Shown here: in pieces, positions 31,401 to 40,700 of the stretch
Numbering within the stretch: the first letter of the stretch is position 1
Layout of the letters: every line of letters starts with the position of its first letter
NCBI GenBank assembly: GCA_051294375.1
Contig: CM119267.1
Span: 26,241,293-26,305,292, forward strand
Reading direction: 5' to 3'
Length of the DNA: 64,000 bases
DNA from: Paraspadella gotoi
Lineage: Eukaryota > Chaetognatha
Made by a program: the position numbers and the translations under genes
The notes under the pieces: generated by a model
The model's input: only the letters and a program-made list of their open reading frames with translations
Told to the model about the DNA's origin: nothing
The model's database searches: none

Positions 31401-33016
31401 AACAGCACTGAAGACATACCTAACAACCTCTTTGATGTTCTTTCATTTCGAGACCACTCCCCCTTTGCAGAAGAAACTCGCCCATACGCATGTATACCTT
31501 ACATTCCGAGCCTGGCACATTCACTTAAAAGATCACTTACCAAGGCAGGCGTCAATACTTGTTTTACTTCTGGGGCAAAATTGAAAGACATTCTTTGTAG
31601 CAAGAACCGCACCCATCCTGACCCAACTCTAAAAAAGGGAATATACAAATTTAATTGTCCTTGTTCCGAAAAATCTATTTATATTGGTCTAACATCTAGA
31701 AATTTTCAAACGAGATTGAAAGAACATGAACGGGCAATTGAAAAGCAGCACTGGAACCACTTAGGTATTACCCAACACCATGAACTTTGCCCTGAGACAC
31801 CAGACTTTTCAAATGCGTCAATTGTAATTATATAAGTTTTTTGAAAATACCTCTGAAATATTAGATAATTAGACAAGGGGAGTAAGCAGAGAAAACTTCC
31901 TATTCATAAAAAAATTGAAAATGAATTTGTCATATTGTTATTTAGATTAATTGACTAAAAAATATTTGGGTAAAAAATATTCATCTTTGTCTCGGTTAAC
32001 TATTAAGTTATTGTTAAAGTTTTGTTTTAATAATATTAATATTCTTTTTGTATTTCTAAAAGCAATGGTTTAAAATTTTGTAAGCGTTTCAAGCTATATT
32101 GCTTCATCTTTTTTTTACTATTTTTGATCTAGTAAGCTTTTTTATTGATGGTCAAGGGTTATGGTCAGACACAGTAATGTCCAGTAGTGTATATCGCACA
32201 TATTACAAAAAGTAACAATCAATTAATTTGGCTCAGAAACAATTTTAAAGGGACAAAATCAGCACGAGACCGTTTCGCCACGTTATTTTTCATTGTGACT
32301 TAATTAAATTCTTCCTATTTAATTAATTCAGTTCATACTTTTATGTTTATTTACTCAATTTCATTAAATAAATTTAAATTGAATTCATTTAATTTATTCA
32401 TTTTTTCAATTCATTTTATTTCATTCAATTCATTTTTTAATCAATTTATTTATTCATTTCATTCATTCATTTCATTCATTCAAGTCATTTCGTTTAATTC
32501 ATTTCACTCATTCATTCTATTCAATTCATTTCATTCAATTCATTCATTCATTCATTCAATTATTTCATTTATTTCATTCATTAAATTTATTCATTCAGTT
32601 CATGTGTGCGGCATTTATGAAAAGCTAAAAAAAGCGGGTGCTCATAAAACTAACATTCTTTTCTGTCATTTAAAAGCTTGTTTATAAAAATCGGAATAGA
32701 GTATGCTTCATTGCTACAACTTTTCCTTTGGTGTCATTTTACGTGGCTCGAGCTCGCCTGGTATTGCGAGGGTTTTTATGAAATTTAAAATTATTTGTTC
32801 ATTCTTTCGCCCCATCCAAGTTCTGGCGGCGTGAGCAGTACTTCCTCCGGCTTCAGCAGTGGATCGTCCGGGTCGTCCTTCTCGTCGTCGTCGTCGTCTT
32901 CTTACGGAGGCCGCTCATCCTCCGGCTTTCCCACTTCCTTCTCTTCTCACTCGGGCTATCGACTTCGACATCAACTAAAACCCGTTCAACTCGATGAAGA
33001 CTTTTTTCTCAGTTGA
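16404..33016 (+). CDS. CRAL-TRIO lipid-binding protein (clavesin / alpha-tocopherol transfer protein-like), 3' part frame-disrupted
   Basis: Binds a hydrophobic ligand such as a retinoid, tocopherol or phosphoinositide and moves it between membranes. Exons: 16404-16655, 16736-17140, 17538-17654, 17744-17904, then 22272-22407; all joins use GT/AG and keep frame as far as residue ~312. Seen: Gly-rich N-terminus (poly-Gly 16500-16530), CRAL-TRIO-N helix bundle with EDPETR and FLRARKF (exon 2), then the SEC14 lipid-binding fold with [23 protein letters not shown] and IFMHGNNL (exons 3-4). Exon 5 opens DIPAELG, the family's LPxEFGG element, and then needs a 1-nt shift to continue. A terminal Ser-rich exon (32821-33016) ending [19 protein letters not shown] fits in phase with the donor at 22822. 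Exons 1-4 are certain; the 3' structure is provisional. Family members are normally cytosolic or on endosomal/Golgi membranes. Confidence 0.8.
17186..17455. mobile_element. SINE-like insertion in a CRAL-TRIO intron
   Basis: Moderately GC-rich segment between AT-rich intron ends. Its first 100 bp (GGATGGCAACAGCCGGG..GACCCTCAGTGACGCCTCC) resemble the SINE copies at 50588 and 51066 (GGATAGCCTGTGATACCCGG..GACCCTCAGTGACCGCCTCC). The second half differs, so it is a diverged or composite relative. Confidence 0.55.
17937..18802. mobile_element. TA-flanked TIR element beginning TACCCCGTGTCCG
   Basis: Ends are TACCCCGTGTCCGTTCGCGAGTG and its complement CACTCGCGAACGGACATAGGGTA, with TA at 17935-17936 and 18803-18804. 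A subterminal inverted pair (ACTACTGGACGTTT near 18226 and AACGTCCAGTACT near 18738) is also visible. The interior is AT-rich and non-coding. Probably a non-autonomous Tc1/mariner element. It sits only 32 bp downstream of the exon 4 splice donor. Confidence 0.7.
19185..19327. repeat. near-perfect palindrome with 70 bp arms
   Basis: ATAATTGATCCTCGAAAAAATTAG.. through CCGGTCCAGCAGCGTT is mirrored immediately by AACGCTGCTGGACCGG through CGAGGATCAATTAT, with a loop of only two bases. Two or three mismatches are visible. Such a structure is recent or actively homogenised, because long palindromes are unstable. Confidence 0.9.
20700..20960 (+). repeat. Penelope-associated solo repeat, copy 2
   Basis: Same architecture as 1797-2100: CCACCATTCTTTCTTACCACTTTG, a CT tract (20820-20842), then CTGATGAAGACTTGTACAAAAGTCGAAACATGTCC at 20892-20927 and AATAAAATAAATCGTTGTAG. 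Stem GACTT/AAGTC is intact. Confidence 0.55.
21494..22202. mobile_element. TA-flanked TIR element (CAGAAGGCTT family), copy 2, 709 bp
   Basis: The shortest, apparently uninterrupted member: CAGAAGGCTTCATATTATAAAATG..GTGACCAGAA at the left and its inverted complement at the right, with TA at 21492-21493 and 22203-22204. Sub-terminal direct words (AACTATCGAGGCGAATTTT, and GGGGC-rich segments) are mirrored too, so the whole element is nearly an imperfect palindrome. Non-coding. Confidence 0.9.
22272..22822 (+). pseudogene. 3' coding block of the CRAL-TRIO gene with frame breaks
   Basis: GC-rich block in AT-rich surroundings. Acceptor CTACGAG|AGAC (22271) joins exon 4 to give ..QIHKDIPAELG. At 22293-22296 the expected second Gly of the GG pair needs one extra base (GGCGATC for GGCGGATC). 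After that shift the frame reads [20 protein letters not shown] and [16 protein letters not shown], which has the character of the family's C-terminal helix. The same frame runs on to a TGA at 22695-22697 and beyond it to the donor CCAG|GTAGGC at 22822 (..[17 protein letters not shown]). Another frame is also long and coding-like ([20 protein letters not shown], 22569-22786). Either sequence errors or real decay of the 3' end; I cannot tell which. Confidence 0.5.
24395..24720. repeat. CT-rich microsatellite tract
   Basis: Long interrupted (CT)n tract with TCTATCTCT and TCTGTCTCT variants; generates artefactual poly-Ser/Leu ORFs. A complementary GA tract lies at 24935-24980. Confidence 0.9.
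25677..25865 (+). CDS. unrecognised 62-residue ORF inside the TIR element
   Basis: ATG-initiated ORF starting [20 protein letters not shown] and ending in TAA, preceded by a pyrimidine stretch and TTTTTAG that looks like a splice acceptor (25664). Composition (Gly/Ala/Arg/Asn) differs from the AT-rich background. It lies between the right inverted repeat and the minus-strand remnants, so it could be a second gene of the element on the other strand, its first exon, or chance. I do not recognise it. Confidence 0.25.
   Translation: MSKNPNTAAPFGGFAGGGRKFAKRLQIPNSGNRGNSAPVAERVFMINGLSVKKIILNKLNKE
28160..28320 (+). mobile_element. diverged tRNA-SINE fragment inside the foldback element
   Basis: AACCCGCCTATAAGCATTAAGCATG..GTGTGAGGACTGAGG..TTGGGGCATG..CAAGCTCAGGACCCGTT..ATGGCTACGAGAGGG matches the SINE at 40742 (CCCGCCTATAAGCATGACTC..CCAGGACCCGTTCCATGGCTAC) with substitutions and a deletion removing most of the tRNA-like part. 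Confidence 0.6.
28440..28960 (+). other. unique, GC-richer spacer of the foldback element with coding-like segments
   Basis: Between the two inverted arms lies about 1 kb of non-repeated DNA. ATG at 28462 opens [19 protein letters not shown] followed by GCCG|GTAGAC, a possible donor. At 28733 CCCTCCAG|TTAGAG is a possible acceptor before [20 protein letters not shown] and a Lys-rich stretch. I do not recognise any protein. It may be captured host sequence or the remains of an element gene. Confidence 0.25.
29682..30296. mobile_element. 615 bp dispersed repeat nested in the right foldback arm
   Basis: Absent from the left arm, where the sequence is continuous; flanked by ATTG at 29678-29681 and 30297-30300. 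A related copy lies at about 34583-35215 inside another TIR element: both contain AGTAATTAATTTTTTAATATTTATTTATAGATAGGAAA, ACAAAGTATAATTCTTTTTTCAATATTTT and a CATCATCATCATC run in the same order. Confidence 0.8.
32340..32600. repeat. (TTCAT)n / TTCATTCAATTCA simple repeat
   Basis: Pentameric ATTCA/TTCAT repeat with AATTCATTTCATTC variants just upstream of the putative last CRAL-TRIO exon. The poly-Ser/Phe/Ile ORF over it is an artefact. Confidence 0.9.
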
Positions 33017-34377
33017 AACTCGCTCTTCTTTTTCCGCACCGAGTATAATAGTTTTGCAGCTATACGCACTGCTTGGCGGCGAATCAACTTTTCTCTACAG
33101 GGTTATCCTCCCTCTTATTTTCGATTAGGAGGGACTTTTTCATCCTTCTCTGTGGTCGAAAAATAGGAGGTCGTGTTAAAGTTTGGAATCGCGTCGCTGC
33201 TGCCGTTGCATTGCCACCTCCTAGAATTTTCTACCGTTTCTTTTTTAGACCTCTTGAATGAAATGGTTCTCGGCGTAAAAGCGCTTCCCTATTTTAATTT
33301 TTTCGAATACTTTTCATTTTCTCTCTTTATTACCCATTTCCTCTCCCTTAAGTTTTTCTTGGCAAGTGCTGCTTGTTTGCAACTCAATAGATTTCTAGTC
33401 TTTCTTCGACCTTCATGATTTTCATGATTTCGCGACTCAAAATTAAAATAGGAAAACCGGCGTCCATTGAATGAGATTTTGTTAACTGCGATGCCTCTAT
33501 TTTAAAATCGTGATAACTCAAATTTGCAAAACTGGAAAATATTTCGGATTCGCGCAATTTTATTTTTATTTTTCGTTTTATATTTAGTTTTATCGCAATT
33601 TTCGTATGAATTCTGCGCTTGTTTTTCGCTCGCTCTGTATATTTACTTACGATCTTGGAAAATGAATAAGTCGCCGAAAATATTTATAGTTTTGGTAACT
33701 TTTGTAACTTTTAATTCAAAGATCGAAACTAATATTATGTATATGTAAAAAAAATGAGCTTCTGATTCAAATGAGCCTATTATCAGAAATACCAGAGTGA
33801 GGAATAAAAAAAAGTGGTATTTGAAAACATTCTGCTTTGAAATAAAAATTTTTAAACGTTAAAGTTAATTTTTTTGTGTGTGTATAAATGTCTATTAATA
33901 TAATATGGCTTAATACTAAAATCAAACGATGATTAAAACTCTCAGAAGTTATAAGTATAGGTATACTAATATATTAATAAAATATTATCCTAATATGATA
34001 AATGATTGTTTTTGTAAAGTTGTCATAAAAATTGAGAATACCAGATTCTCGTTGACATCCTTATTTTCATTCAAAAACTTTTGGCGACTTCTTCATTTTC
34101 CAAGATGGTAGTAATTAAGTTTTTTTATAATTTGGCTTTTGTAATAAACATGCCACCTGTCATGCCCGAAGTTATTTAACTGACCGAGTTCATTTCTATT
34201 ATAATACCGTCTAAGAATCTTCAAGACAATCCGGCTTTATATGATAATCTCTTAATTAGCAGTTTCTAACAATCACATAAACTTTTATCTAAAAGTTATT
34301 CTTTAAGAAAACTTGAGCTGTGTTTAAATGATTAGAAAAATTTGATAACTTTGAATTTAGATCCCTCAAACACAGTA
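33017..34377. other. 3' flank of the CRAL-TRIO gene, no further gene seen
   Basis: Moderately GC-rich for about 400 bp after the stop codon, then AT-rich. No AATAAA lies within 300 bp of the stop; the first clear one is AGGAATAAAAAA at about 33801. Small ORFs here have no recognisable motif. Confidence 0.35.
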
Positions 34378-36140
34378 CAGTAGCATCAGTCGAGAATTTC
34401 TGAGACAGCAAGCACTGTAACTCGAGTACAAATGATAATTTGAAAGCGAGTTTTTGTCTTGTTATCGAGTAAGGTAAGCCATTGCTCTACGACCACTTTT
34501 GGGACATAGCAGTTTATTGTAAAAATTGACCTTGAGTGGGATTCGAATTCTATCATTCCATACTGCGTCAAAGTAGGGGTAGCCGCACTCAATGGGGTGA
34601 GTCAAAAATTTAGAGTGAGTACATGCTCAAACGAATATTTAGACATTTTTAAGAATACTTTCAATGGACAAAAAATTTCTAATATGGCTCTATACCCTAG
34701 TAATTAATTTTTTAATATTTATTTATAGATAGGAAAGGCCAAAAAATTTCTTTTAGATATTTTTAATTTTAAGACCAGATTCAGATAGCTCATAAAAAGT
34801 TGTCTACACAAAGTATAATTCTTTTTTCAATATTTTTACGATAAGTGTGTCAAAAATAAGAAAAACTGTAAAAAATGATCATCATCATCATCTTTCGATG
34901 ATTTTATCAGTTTTTTTATATTTTCACTTAGAAAACGTAAGAATTTTTAAAAGCTGTAATTATATTTCTTGTTTAACTTTTTATGCTCTATCAGAATCCA
35001 TCAAAAAAATTTAAGATTTAAAAAAAAATTTTTTTGCTCTATATAGTAATATAATATTTTTAATTAGGCTAGTACCCTCAGAAGAAAGCATTTTTGACAA
35101 AAAATATTTTAATACCATAATCTATGGTCATGATAGATTATTTTAACGCTGTATACATTAGCATTTAAATTTCATCGGCTATGGCTAGTCAAAGTTTTAG
35201 TTTTTAACCACTCGGCCATCTCGGAATTGAAAAAAAAAGTTTTAAAAACCTTAATATAAATTTTGGTTTTCCTATTTTTTTTAAGCCAACCAAAAACTTA
35301 AATTATTCTTTTTTCAAAATAATTTCATTCTTTCATTCTCTCAATCATTAGCCTATTTTTTGCTTTTTTATTTTAAAAAAATATCAATATAATGAAATTT
35401 ACTAAAAAAAGATATATTAGCTATAATCCGTCCAGGAAGGTTTCAGAAGGTTGTCATTCTGCCACAATTAGGGAAATCTGAGTTTCAAGGAATCGTAATA
35501 ATACTAATACCGATAGCGGTAATAGTTTAGAGATGAAAAATGATAGTGCGGTTTCTTACTTTTGTTAAAGGAAAATAGATTTTAAAACATATCACGAATA
35601 TTCTGTGAGAATTGTCGCTTATTCTCATGCAAGCGGGCAAGTGTCTGATGCTTCGCCCGTAACGAATTGTCTCATCGTGAGTCACCAAAGAAAAGTTGTA
35701 AAGGTTAAAACGGTTTAATTCTTTATAGAGATCCCTCAGAAACTTGTAAACGCTTAATAAAACACAAGCAACGTGAAAATGTTCGACGTCGCTGCTTAAC
35801 AACAACAACAACAAAATTTCAAACATTAATGAATTTTTTGTTTCCCCCCAAAAAAATAAAAGCGAACCTACAGCTTTATATAATTTAATTTGAACAAAAT
35901 TTTTTAGAAATCATTTGACCGAGCGCTAAGCGCGCCGGATTTCAGGTTTCAGGTTCAAATCTAGCCGAAGTTACTTTTTACCATAAGTTTCGATGTCCCA
36001 AATTGGTCGTAGAGCAATGGCTTACCGAAGGGGGAGTAGCCATATGTGTACTCGATATCAAGACAAAAACTCTTTAAAATTATCATTTGTACTCGAGTTA
36101 TAGAGGTTGCCGTCTCAGAAATTCTAGACGGATGCTACTG
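34378..36140. mobile_element. TA-flanked TIR element with tRNA-like arms (CAGTAGCATC family)
   Basis: Ends CAGTAGCATCAGTCGAGAATTTCTGAG and its complement ending GATGCTACTG; TA at 34376-34377 and 36141-36142. Inverted arms of about 200 bp share CGAGTACAAATGATAATTT and GGTAAGCCATTGCTCTACGACC. Both arms hold tRNA-like boxes: minus-strand GATTCGAATCCC at 34540, and plus-strand ACCGAGCGCTAAGCGCGCCGG..GGTTCAAATC at 35920-35960, resembling tRNA-Leu/Ser. A repeat related to 29682-30296 occupies 34583-35215 and ends at a tRNA-like GATGGCCGAGTGGTTAAA on minus (35200-35219). Confidence 0.7.
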
Positions 36141-36142
36141 TA

Positions 36143-36690
36143 TGAATTCAGTTTCAATATTTTATAGACGTAGATGACGTTGAGTCCCAATTCTGGTCAT
36201 TTTTAGCCTGCGAGTTTCAGTCGTAATGCTTACCACCTGTTGTATTATCAATAACAAAGATTTTGATAGTTAACAGTGAATACGGATTTGTAGTTTAACC
36301 TTGCCAAACATAACCCGCCTTTTCCGAGGCTAATTGTTAGCGACGGTGGTAGGACGAGTTCCTTATAATTTGTAATTAATTCATACAAGAATATGGATAA
36401 ACCGGTTAACGAACCAATCACGACGGCGCGACTGTCAGACTTAACGTTCTGTGATTTAATAATGCAACAGGACGCTAATCCTAAGCATTTGGGTTGGAAG
36501 GAACTCATGCTACATTCGTTGCGAACGTGAATCCCAGGTGAAATCCGCCGCAACAAAAAGTCATTTTGCAAAGATACGAACTGTTTGCATTTTTAAACGT
36601 TGCATAACGATTTTGATAAATTGGAATATCGTCTTTTGTTGTTTCATCTAGTTTTTACTCAGTTTTTTTTCTTTTCAATTATTTTTTTTT
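36143..36690. other. no gene seen
   Basis: Mixed-composition intergenic DNA. The 107-residue minus-strand ORF (36248-36571) has no recognisable motif; it could be decayed coding DNA but nothing supports a call. Confidence 0.3.
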
Positions 36691-36694
36691 TTAG

Positions 36695-37470
36695 TTTTTA
36701 GTCGGATCTGCTTATCAGCAGATCCCGACTCTATAATTCACTTTGTCGGTCCGTCGGTCCGCCCCCTCAATATTGTCGGGCACACACTTATATCATGTCA
36801 GAACATCAAATTATGATAAATTATGCAAAAAAAATTATGTCCGTCTGTCCGTCCGTCCATCCCACCTTAGCAAAAAACACCAATTACTCGTGATTGGATG
36901 GATGGATTTGAATGAAATTTTGTGTGTGGGTAGGGAAGTGTGTGATTGAGCTGGATATAAAGTTTCGATGGAATTGTCTGAGTGAAAATGAGTTTGAATG
37001 GAAAAAACAAAAAAATATATTTCACTATTTGAACACCAATTGCTCATGAGTGGATAGGGCGATTGACCTTGAATTTGGTATGTGGGTAGGAAAGTGTGTG
37101 ATTAAGCTGGAAATCAAATTTCGATGGAATTGTCTTAGTGGAAATGAGTTTAAATGGAAAAAACAAAAAACCTGTTTAACTAATTGATTATGCTTATTTT
37201 TCCTTTTATATAAATTTAAATGCAGGATGTATTAATTAATCAAATAATTAATCAATTAGTCAATTAATTAATAAATAATTAATCAGTCAATAACTCAAGT
37301 CAATCATTATCGGCATTATTCTCATCATCGTCATTGCTTTTGTCGTGGTTAGTGACGAAAAGACCTAATTAATTAACTAATTAATTAACTTGAATAATTT
37401 AATTATTAATTAATTAATTACCGATAATGATCGTTGGCAGATCCGACATTGTTTGTTCAAACTTGTTTAG
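36695..37470. mobile_element. GTCGGATCTGC-ended dispersed element
   Basis: Starts near AGTCGGATCTGCTTATCAGCAGATCCCGACTC (36703-36735, nearly identical to 10200-10232) and ends GCAGATCCGACATTGTTTG..CAAACTTGTT (37438-37468). A tandem pair of about 125 bp (36885-37010 and 37040-37165; GGATGGATTTGAATG, TGTGTGGGTAGG.AAGTGTGTGATT) is in the centre. The end GTTTGAGCAAACAATGTCGGATCTGC is shared with 38396, 43403 and 54266-54523. Confidence 0.5.
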
Positions 37471-37737
37471 TAATAACAATATATAAGTATTCCGTCTCAT
37501 GTTAAGAGTATAAAGATTTAGCTGTAACACTAAAATTAAAATCATCCCTTTTTGATATGTAAATTCAAGTCCTTGTAACAGGTATATTTCGGCCAAAGCA
37601 GTGACTTTACATTCTTACTCTGTTTTGCATTATTGGTATCATTTAACATTCACTTTCCAAATAAGTTCTTATACATTTCCCGTCTTTTAATCATTATATT
37701 GACAGAAAATAACTTGAACTTTAAAATAATATAAAAA

Positions 37738-40700
37738 ATGGTTCGTTTAACCCCGGAGTTGATTGCACAAGCAGCTCAGTTCATGAATCCCGTCAAAGAC
37801 TACGAACTGGATCTGAGAGGTGAGTGAAAGCGATTAACTTATTTTTCTCGCCATAATTTTAACTAAACTTGAAAAGAAATATTCCTCTCCTCCTCGCCGC
37901 CGCCGCCGCTGCTGCAGGATACAAAGTGCCAGCGATCGAGAACTTGGGCGCGACGCTGGATCAGTTTGACACCATCGACATGACGGACAACGAGATTCGC
38001 AAGTTGGATGGATTTCCATTGCTCAATCGTCTGACCAATTTGTTCATCAGGTTTCCTTTTAATTTCCTGCTCCGCTTTTCAAAACAACTCATATAAATTA
38101 TTAATATATTTGAGATTTTCCTGCAGCAATAACAAGGTCTGCCGCATCGGCGAGAATCTCGAAGCGGTCTTGCCCAAACTGAGAACGTTGATCTTAACCA
38201 ACAACGCCATGGCGGAGTTGGGAGACCTTGACCCGCTGGTGACGGTCCCCACGCTCGAGATCCTCAGCCTCCTCAGAAATCCGGTGACGACGAAGAAAAA
38301 TTATCGCTACTACGTCATTCACAAACTTCCGCAGTTGAGGTAAGTTTCATATTTTGGGTTTTTCATCAGATCGATTTGATTAAATCAAAATTTCTCCTAA
38401 CAAGTTTGAGTAAACAATGTCGGATCTGCCTACGATAATTAAGCTGTAATAAGCTCATCTGATGATGAATCATGGTAATTTTTCTGACTCTCAATTTGTG
38501 AATTGTGGTTATAACAAATCATAACAGACTTCTTAATAAATCTACATGGTGACAATTTTACAATCGCCGGTAAAAAAACTCAGTCATTTCCAAACCCATC
38601 ATCGACGTTAACTGAACTGCCGTAATACTGAGAGGAGTAAGGAATCTTCGAAGTAACGAAACAAGAGTTTTATTCTCAGAACAGAGTGATCACAAAATAA
38701 TAGATGAAAATTCTTTGCTCTTTCTTTTGTGAGCCAGAAGAACCAAGTGACAAGCAAATTCACATCAAGCCACTATCTCTAATTTAACCAAGGCTGGGCA
38801 GTACACTGGTTTTTTTAACCATGCAGTCTTTGTGTATAGACTTTCTATTTCGTTGTGTTTTAAGATTTAGAGAAAAACAACCATGCAGTCTAAAATTTTC
38901 ACAATCCTGTACAGTTTCTGGTATAATTTCAAGTGCTTAAAACGATTAACAAGATGTCGTCAATCAGATTTTGCGTTAGACCTACGCACAATTGACCGGA
39001 AGTTGACGTTGACAACAACATGGAATTTTTCTATGTTCTTTAATTGCAAGATAAGAAAATAGTTTTATAAAAATAATAATTTCCTAAATTTTAAGTTCCT
39101 CTCATTATTTAATAAGTTTTACTTTAAAATTTTTTTTAAAAAAGGCTCTTACCTATAGTGGGCGTGTCCAAAACTGGAAAATGACGCTCAAAAACTGATA
39201 AAATACGCAATATTAATAGTTTTTGAACTACTATAAATATAATGGTTTTTTATTGTCAAATGATAGTTGTATCACAAAGAATTATCATATATATCATAAA
39301 AAACTTTCACAGCTCTAAATAGACAAAATAAATATCAGTTACAAAAGATTCGTTTCTTAGTAACTGTTAAAATTCAGAATTAATATTATTTCTTTATTCG
39401 TTGTTGAAGAAACATATGCACAGGAGATAATGATTTAGTATTAAGCATATAAACTTTTTTTTTTGACTACTTTTTTGCCAACATTTTGATTCTTATGAAC
39501 TAATCATTTTTAAAGGCAGTCCAGAGTAAAATTTCAATTGTTCCAGAAAAAGTCATGTAGAGAGAGAGAGAGAGAGAGAGAAAGAGAAAGAAGCAAAATA
39601 CAAAAGAACTGCCTTGAAAAATGATTTGTTCATAAGAATCAAAATATTAGCATGAAAGTAATAAAAATGAACTAAATATTTGTTATTCCTTGTCAAAACA
39701 ATAAAATATTTAATAATTTTACATTGCTGTATTATTTATTATAATGAAACTTGATATGATATACTCAAGGTTTGAATAAGAGTCGTCTTACTTCTAAAAC
39801 CCTTGGGATTAAAGTTAAATGAAACTAAATAGAAAAAAACTAATTCATAAAGTTTATACAGTTTATTAAAACTGATCTTATATTTGTATCAGATTTTAAA
39901 CAGTGAACATGTTTCAACTTTTAATTCAAGTCTTCATCCGCATTTATGAATTGCCAACAGTTTTTTACTTCACAAGAAATATTTGGGAGAGAAAGGAAGA
40001 TAGAGTGAGAATTAGGTGAGAGTAAGGGAAGAGAGAGAGAGAAAAAGAGAGAGAAAGAGAGGGGGAAAAAATTTCAACAAAGATTTGAGAAAAGGATAGA
40101 GGTCAAGGTGAAGACAGGTTAGGTTTAGGCCAGAGAGAGAGAGAGATAGATATTGAAAAAAAACAACATTTTCACTGTTTAAAGAAAAATCGTTGCTTGA
40201 ACTACTTCAAACTCTTTCTAATTCAAAAACGAGACGAAAGAAAGGATTTCACATAATGGTATAAATGATAATTTTTTTATTGCTGGATTAAAGGTTTTTT
40301 TTAAGGAAAAGAAAAGAAAATTATAAATCTGATTAACTTTTTGATGCATGGATATTGTTAGTTAATTTATTCATTAATAATTATGAGTAAAAATTAGGTT
40401 AACTTTTAAAAATAATAAATTTAAAATTTTATTCCTAGATTTGTATTCCTTGCAAAAAGTTGATATAAGAAAATCTAATTTTTATTCCAAAATTATGTCA
40501 TTAAGAGGAAAGGTCATTCGGCATAACAATACGTATTACGTAATCATTGATGTATTAAAGCTAATATATCGAGAAATACAGTATAATCATCAGTAATCAC
40601 AAAAAAATAAGTTTTTATTTATATGTAAACAATCCGTTTTTAATCTGGTTGTTAAAAAATTCTAGGTAAGAAGTTAAAACACGGTATGGGTTAGTTTAGA

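Larger units (their letters stand above)
26313..31835 (+). pseudogene. Penelope-like RT / GIY-YIG endonuclease polyprotein, disrupted
   Basis: N-terminal part starts at 26313 ([15 protein letters not shown]). A +1 shift near 26505 leads to [19 protein letters not shown]; a second near 26790 leads to [22 protein letters not shown] core: [15 protein letters not shown] (the FD..SLF-type catalytic motif A) and [12 protein letters not shown] (motif B, normally GxxMG). The insertion follows MKEAI; reading resumes at SIAERKN and the catalytic VYMDDCWC (30900-30923). A shift at about 31100 leads to [20 protein letters not shown]. The endonuclease follows from about 31640: [20 protein letters not shown] with R and E residues of the GIY-YIG active site, ending at 31835. 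Several frame changes and stops mean it is not functional. Confidence 0.85.
26140..32115 (+). mobile_element. Penelope-like retroelement, interrupted by a 3.65 kb foldback insertion
   Basis: Encodes a reverse transcriptase followed by a GIY-YIG endonuclease, the defining pair of Penelope-like elements. Both outer flanks carry the same minus-strand stem motif (complement of GATGA-stem-GAAA at 26149-26190 and 32083-32112), consistent with the end-repeats of this class. The coding part is broken by frameshifts and by the insertion at 27195-30846. It lies in the intron between the 22.8 kb and 32.8 kb exons of the CRAL-TRIO gene. Confidence 0.85.

Noticed and set aside
37834-38019. Minus-strand ORF with Arg-rich stretch
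   Set aside because: Antisense of SNRPA1 exon 2 and its CCG/CTG-rich acceptor region.
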